Of a DNA stretch of 64,000 nt, positions 60,563-64,000 are shown one piece after another. Within the stretch, counting starts at the first letter, position 1; every line of letters begins with the position of its first letter. Origin of the DNA: Streptomyces sp. MspMP-M5 (GTDB lineage Bacteria; Actinomycetota; Actinomycetes; Streptomycetales; Streptomycetaceae). Under the pieces are notes generated by a model, which saw only the letters and a list, made by a program, of their open reading frames with translations, did not search any database and had not been told where the DNA came from. The position numbers and the translations under genes were made by a program. Location of the stretch: positions 163,525 through 227,524 of the forward strand of contig NZ_KB891907.1 in the NCBI RefSeq assembly GCF_000373585.1. Direction: 5' to 3'.

Positions 60563-61360
60563 TCAGACGACAGCCGGCTCACGCGGGGGACCCCGCAAGG
60601 ACATCGCATGGGCCAGCAGCAGCCGGCGCACCGCGCAGCGCGGCTCCTGCCGGACGGGGCGCGGGACCGGGCGGGACGCCGGCAGCACCGCTCGCAGCGT
60701 CAGCAGCAGCGGCGCGAACAGCCGGGCGGACACGCTCCGCACGAGCCGGAACGCCGCCCGCTCCCCGCCCCACAGCCACCACGCACTGAGCAGCGCGACC
60801 AGCAGGTGCGCCGCGAGCATGCCGACGGCGCTCCCGTGCATGCCCCCACCGGACATCCCCATAGGGGACATATCCATCTGTGGCATGGCCGAGTGCGCCA
60901 GGCCGGAGTGCGGCAACTCCGCCGCACCGCCCATCGCGGCCGAGGGATCCATCGACCCCATCGACCCGGTCCGCCCCATCGGCGTCAACGCCCGCGCCGC
61001 GTCGATCTCCTTGAGCGACAGCCCTTGGGCGCCGCACATCCAGGTGCCGGCCCAGGCGCGGGCGAGCGTGGCCCGGTCCCCGCCGGCGCCGGCCATCGCC
61101 TGCCCCAGGGAGAACGCGCTGTGCAGGGCGGCCTGCGTGCCGACGGTCAGCAGGCCCACGACCACGGGGCCGCGTTCGCGGCCGGCCAGGCACCAGGCAC
61201 CGGCCGCGGTCGCCAGTCCGGCCGCGAGCAGCATCCAGCCGGGCACCGCGGCATCCGACATCACCGCGTGCCCCAGCGCAGCCAGGAGCACGCAGACCAC
61301 CGCGAACACCGCGGCGCGCAGCCCCCTGAGAACGTGCCCCGCATCCATGACAGGCCCCAT
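60563..61360 (-). CDS. Membrane protein with Met/His-rich metal-binding segment
   Basis: A 265-residue protein with about five helices (LRAAVFAVVCVLLAALGHAV, VPGWMLLAAGLATAAGAWCL and others). Residues about 155-200 form a Met/His-rich loop (GSMGSMDPSAAMG, HSAMPQMDMSPMGMSGGGMH) fit for copper or silver binding. A Cys-Gly pair precedes it (TWMCGAQGL). It resembles uncharacterised Streptomyces membrane proteins near copper genes. ATG at 61360 is preferred (GAGG upstream). Confidence 0.7.
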   Translation of the reverse strand: MGPVMDAGHVLRGLRAAVFAVVCVLLAALGHAVMSDAAVPGWMLLAAGLATAAGAWCLAGRERGPVVVGLLTVGTQAALHSAFSLGQAMAGAGGDRATLARAWAGTWMCGAQGLSLKEIDAARALTPMGRTGSMGSMDPSAAMGGAAELPHSGLAHSAMPQMDMSPMGMSGGGMHGSAVGMLAAHLLVALLSAWWLWGGERAAFRLVRSVSARLFAPLLLTLRAVLPASRPVPRPVRQEPRCAVRRLLLAHAMSLRGPPREPAVV

Positions 61361-61488
61361 CGTCGCACCTCGCCCCCGCAGGCGAACCAGGAGGGGCGGA
61401 AATGGAGCACAACGGAACACCGGGACCGGCGCCAGTCAGGGCCTGCCCCATCGGCCGGGCCTTGGCCCGCGCCCTACGGCCGCCGCGG

Positions 61489-62001
61489 TCAGCAGTCCTC
61501 GGCCAGGCCCTCCCAGCGATCGGCCAGGGACGTCAGCAGCCGCATCACATCGGCGCGCTGCGCGGCGTCGTACGGCGCCATCAGCCGCTCGTCCAGCCGC
61601 CGCGTCCGCTCCCGCGCGGCCCGCAGCGTCCGCTCGCCGTCCTCGGTCAGGAACAGCAGCTTGCGGCGGCCGTCCGCGGCGTCCGCGCGGCGGACTATCA
61701 ACCCCCGGCTCTCCAGCCGCCGCGCCACATCCGCCATCGTGGAGGTGTCCAACGCCACCGCCGACGCCATCGACCGCTGGTCCCGCCCCGGCGTCGCGTC
61801 CACCGCGGTCAGCACCGCGAACTGCGGCCCGGTCAGCGTCGGATCGACCGCGCGCACCCACACGGCCAGATACGCCTGGTACAGCCGCCGCACCTGATAG
61901 CCGGGCGCGGCGGTCAGAGCGGGCGGGACCGCCGCCCGGGCTTCGGTGGGGCGCGGTGCCGTGGGCGAACCGGGCGCAGAAGAAGTGGTCTCGTCAGCCA
62001 T
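61489..62001 (-). CDS. MarR-family regulator
   Basis: A 170-residue protein of the MarR fold. RRLYQAYLAVWVRAVDPTLT and GPQFAVLTAVDATPGRDQRS lead into the winged HTH (ALDTSTMADVARRLESRGLI and the wing DAADGRRKLLFLTEDGER). The C-terminal helix dimerises. It likely binds DNA as a dimer and responds to phenolic compounds or other ligands. Targets are not evident; the membrane protein gene 128 bases downstream is one candidate. Confidence 0.87.
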   Translation of the reverse strand: MADETTSSAPGSPTAPRPTEARAAVPPALTAAPGYQVRRLYQAYLAVWVRAVDPTLTGPQFAVLTAVDATPGRDQRSMASAVALDTSTMADVARRLESRGLIVRRADAADGRRKLLFLTEDGERTLRAARERTRRLDERLMAPYDAAQRADVMRLLTSLADRWEGLAEDC

Positions 62002-62161
62002 GGGGCAACTCAATCACGGGGCACCGCCGCGTCCCCCGCGGACCGTTCGACATCCCCACCCCGGCATCGGACGCGGCACCGCCCGCAACGCACCCCACCG
62101 GGTTCCGGGCATGCGAAGCGGGGCGCGGCCCCGGCCACGCCCCGCCGACCACCCCTTGTCC

Positions 62162-62389
62162 CTACGGCCGGGGCCCGACCACTTGCCCGGCCGAGTCCCG
62201 CACCGTGATGGCCATCGCCGGACACAACTCGGCCGCGTCCACCGCCCGTTCGTCCTCCGGGATCTCCTCCCGCACCGCCCGGGCGTGCGACCCGTCCAGT
62301 ACGAACAGGTCCGGCGCGATCGCCGGACAGGAACCCGAGGCGATGCACAGCCCCGGGTCGATCTCCACCTTCCACGTCACCGCGCTCAC
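62162..62389 (-). CDS. [3Fe-4S] ferredoxin partner of a P450
   Basis: A 75-residue ferredoxin. CIASGSCPAIAP supplies two cysteines, and AELCPAMAI the third, matching the single-cluster 3Fe-4S type of Streptomyces P450 systems. The GTG start overlaps the P450 stop (GTGA at 62386-62389), so the two are translated together and act as electron donor and acceptor. Confidence 0.9.
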   Translation of the reverse strand: MSAVTWKVEIDPGLCIASGSCPAIAPDLFVLDGSHARAVREEIPEDERAVDAAELCPAMAITVRDSAGQVVGPRP

Positions 62390-63579
62390 CACCCCACCGG
62401 CAGGACCCGCGGACCGCGTACCAGCATCTGGGTCTTCCACTCCACGTCCCCGGCGAGGTGCAGGTCCGGGAAGCGGGTCAGCAGTGCCAGCAGCGCCTCC
62501 TGGAGCTCCAGCCGGGCCAGCGGCGCGCCCAGGCAGTGGTGCACGCCGTGCCCGAAGCCCAGGTGCTGGTTGCCGGTCCGCCGGATGTCCAGCTTTCCCG
62601 GTGCGTCGAACCGCAGCGCGTCGCGGTTGGCCGCGCCCACCGCGACCAGCACGGGCTCGCCGGCCCGCACCAGCGTGCCCCCGACCTCGATGTCCTCGGT
62701 GGCGTACCGTGCCTGGCCGGCACCGCTCCCCAGGGGGACGAACCGCAGCAACTCCTCCACGGCGCCCCCGATCAGCTCGGGCTGCTCCCGCAACAGGGCC
62801 AGCTGCTCCGGGTGGTCCAGCAGCGCCAGCACGAAGTTGGGAATCTGGGTGGCGGTGGTCTCGTGGCCGGCGACCAGGATGCCCACGCACAGGTCGATCA
62901 GTTCCAGCTCCGTCAGCCGCTCGACGTCGACCTCCCGCGCGTCGATCAGCGCGGTCATCAGGTCGTCCTGCGGCTCCTGCCGGTGCTGGTCGATCAACTT
63001 GGCCATGTACGCACGGAGTTCCTCGCGGTTGGCGTCGAACTCCTCGGCGGTCAGGGAACTCGTCGACAGTGCGGCGTCGCTCCACACCCGGAACTGCGGC
63101 CGGTCCTCCGTCGGCACCCCGAGCAGCCGGCAGATGACGGCCACCGGAATGGGCAGCGCGTACCGGTCGACGAGGTCCGCCGGCGGCCCGGCCGCCTCCA
63201 GTTCGTCGAGCAGTTCGCGGGTCAGTTCTTTGACCTGCGGCCGGAGCTTCTCGACCTGACGGACCGTGAACGCCTTGGCGACCAGGGTGCGCAACCGGGT
63301 GTGGTCCGGCGGGTCCATGCTCAGGATGCCGCTGTTGCGGGTCCCCTCGGACTGCCGCGGTTCGTCGTGCCGGGCGCTCTCGGCCCGGCTGAACCGCAGG
63401 TCGCCCAGGACGAACCGGGCCTCGGCGTACCGCGTGACGAGCCAGGCCGGCTCACCGTACGTCAACTGGACCTTGAGCAGCCCCGGACGGTCACGTACCT
63501 GGTCGTACTCCGCCGCCAGATCGAGGCTCTCAGCGATATTGAAGGGGTAGGAAAGGGGTGCTGTGTCGGCTGTGGTCAC
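62386..63579 (-). CDS. Cytochrome P450
   Basis: A 397-residue P450 of the CYP105-like style. The I-helix has VAGHETTATQI (intact acid-threonine pair), the K-helix-type EELLRF lies near 285, and the heme motif is FGHGVHHCLGAPLAR near 340. GTG start with GGGAGG upstream. Paired with a ferredoxin and controlled from a divergent TetR gene. Typical role is oxidation of xenobiotics or secondary metabolites; the substrate is not readable. Confidence 0.92.
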   Translation of the reverse strand: MTTADTAPLSYPFNIAESLDLAAEYDQVRDRPGLLKVQLTYGEPAWLVTRYAEARFVLGDLRFSRAESARHDEPRQSEGTRNSGILSMDPPDHTRLRTLVAKAFTVRQVEKLRPQVKELTRELLDELEAAGPPADLVDRYALPIPVAVICRLLGVPTEDRPQFRVWSDAALSTSSLTAEEFDANREELRAYMAKLIDQHRQEPQDDLMTALIDAREVDVERLTELELIDLCVGILVAGHETTATQIPNFVLALLDHPEQLALLREQPELIGGAVEELLRFVPLGSGAGQARYATEDIEVGGTLVRAGEPVLVAVGAANRDALRFDAPGKLDIRRTGNQHLGFGHGVHHCLGAPLARLELQEALLALLTRFPDLHLAGDVEWKTQMLVRGPRVLPVGW

Positions 63580-63593
63580 GGTGACCTCCCTTG

Positions 63594-63611
63594 TGTAAGC
63601 ACCTGCTTACA
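63594..63611. promoter_or_regulatory. TetR-type operator between P450 and tetR
   Basis: TGTAAGCA-CC-TGCTTACA is a palindrome with perfect 8-base arms, starting 14 bases upstream of the P450 start codon and 111 bases from the TetR start. Size and symmetry are typical of TetR-family operators. Repression of the P450 by the divergent TetR protein is the likely meaning. Confidence 0.7.
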
Positions 63612-63721
63612 AAGGTAGGACGCCTGCACGGGGCGGTCAACGGCGGATTGTCGCCGTCGTCATGGCCGTCCGCGGCGGGTCACTGTGGTCATCCGACGGA
63701 CCGACGGAAAGGGGAAGCGTC

Positions 63722-64000
63722 ATGCGAGAAGCAACGGAGGAGGTCAGGGCGCATTCGACGGAGGAGGCCCCGCGCGGCGGCCCCCCTGGCGAACACCGCC
63801 GGGACGCCCAGGGAACCCGGCGACTGCTGCTGGACGCCGCCTCGGAACTCTTCGCCGAACGCGGCTACGAACGCGCGACGGTACGCGACATCGCCGCCCG
63901 GGCCGGCGTCAACCAGGCCCTGCTGTTCCGGTACTTCGGCTCGAAGAAGGCCCTGTTCGGCGAGGTGATGGCACGCGGCGGCCACGAGCAGCTGCGCACC
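63722..64000 (+). CDS. TetR-family regulator, 3' end cut by window edge
   Basis: The first 93 codons are visible. After an Arg/Glu-rich start of about 30 residues, the HTH domain is typical: LLLDAASELFAERGYERATV, then RDIAARAGVNQALLFRYFGS and KKALFGEVM. It is divergent from the P450-ferredoxin genes and most likely represses them via the palindrome at 63594-63611. Confidence 0.87.
   Translation, partial: MREATEEVRAHSTEEAPRGGPPGEHRRDAQGTRRLLLDAASELFAERGYERATVRDIAARAGVNQALLFRYFGSKKALFGEVMARGGHEQLRT

Overview
The window is high-GC actinomycete DNA, most likely from Streptomyces or a close relative. The evidence is GC-rich third codon positions, frequent GTG starts, ATGA/GTGA gene overlaps, probable leaderless genes, a rare TTA codon, and families typical of that group (CGNR regulators, NHLM peptide exporters, SpoIIE/HATPase sensors, PCuAC proteins). 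No rRNA, tRNA, CRISPR array, insertion sequence or phage gene was seen. All assignments come from reading the sequence; no database search was run.

Layout. 1-9.2 kb is a purine/molybdenum block: a PucR-type regulator cut by the left edge, divergent xanthine-dehydrogenase-type genes, a small molybdopterin-domain protein, a HTH-TOBE molybdate-responsive protein, modA and a fused modB-modC. 9.2-11.9 kb carries a SulP transporter with a beta-carbonic anhydrase (probable bicarbonate uptake) and a small secreted protein. 12.0-17.1 kb is the most unusual part: a 54-residue peptide ending in three 9-residue repeats containing GCIS, then an AMP-forming PaaK-like enzyme, a GRDP-like small protein and a frameshifted small membrane protein. 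HypX (hydrogenase CO-ligand maturation family) is divergent to it, followed by a winged-helix regulator. It looks like a RiPP-type biosynthetic locus of a kind I do not recognise. 17.5-30.8 kb is mostly accessory and housekeeping (CGNR/MFS pair, amino acid permease, GNAT with a TTA codon, DUF2268, nitroreductase, AzlCD with a divergent Lrp regulator, methyltransferase, MurJ, DinB). 30.8-38.9 kb holds a PAS/GAF/SpoIIE/HATPase protein, a VOC protein, the tdh-kbl threonine degradation pair, a LysR regulator and a PHP-domain protein.

39.6-46.6 kb is an NHLM/NHLP bacteriocin-export operon: a double-glycine-leader peptide without cysteine, an HlyD-like protein, a C39-peptidase ABC exporter, a second ABC exporter and a cyclic-nucleotide-binding protein. 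46.7-49.6 kb is a FecBCD-type metal-chelate importer. 49.6-55.5 kb is a compact isocyanide cluster: DIT1/PvcA-type isocyanide synthase, P450, asparagine-synthetase-like amidotransferase and MFS exporter. That set fits an amidated, possibly dimeric isonitrile such as the hazimycins. 55.8-59.1 kb is a copper operon (Met-rich membrane protein, CopA, PCuAC protein), followed by an ECF sigma factor, a divergent zinc-finger anti-sigma-like protein, a Met/His-rich membrane protein and a MarR regulator. The window ends in a P450-ferredoxin pair with a TetR gene, cut by the right edge, across a near-perfect operator palindrome.

The peptide locus at 12-17 kb, the Cys-free NHLM peptide and the isocyanide cluster next to metal uptake and copper export are the parts most worth a second look.
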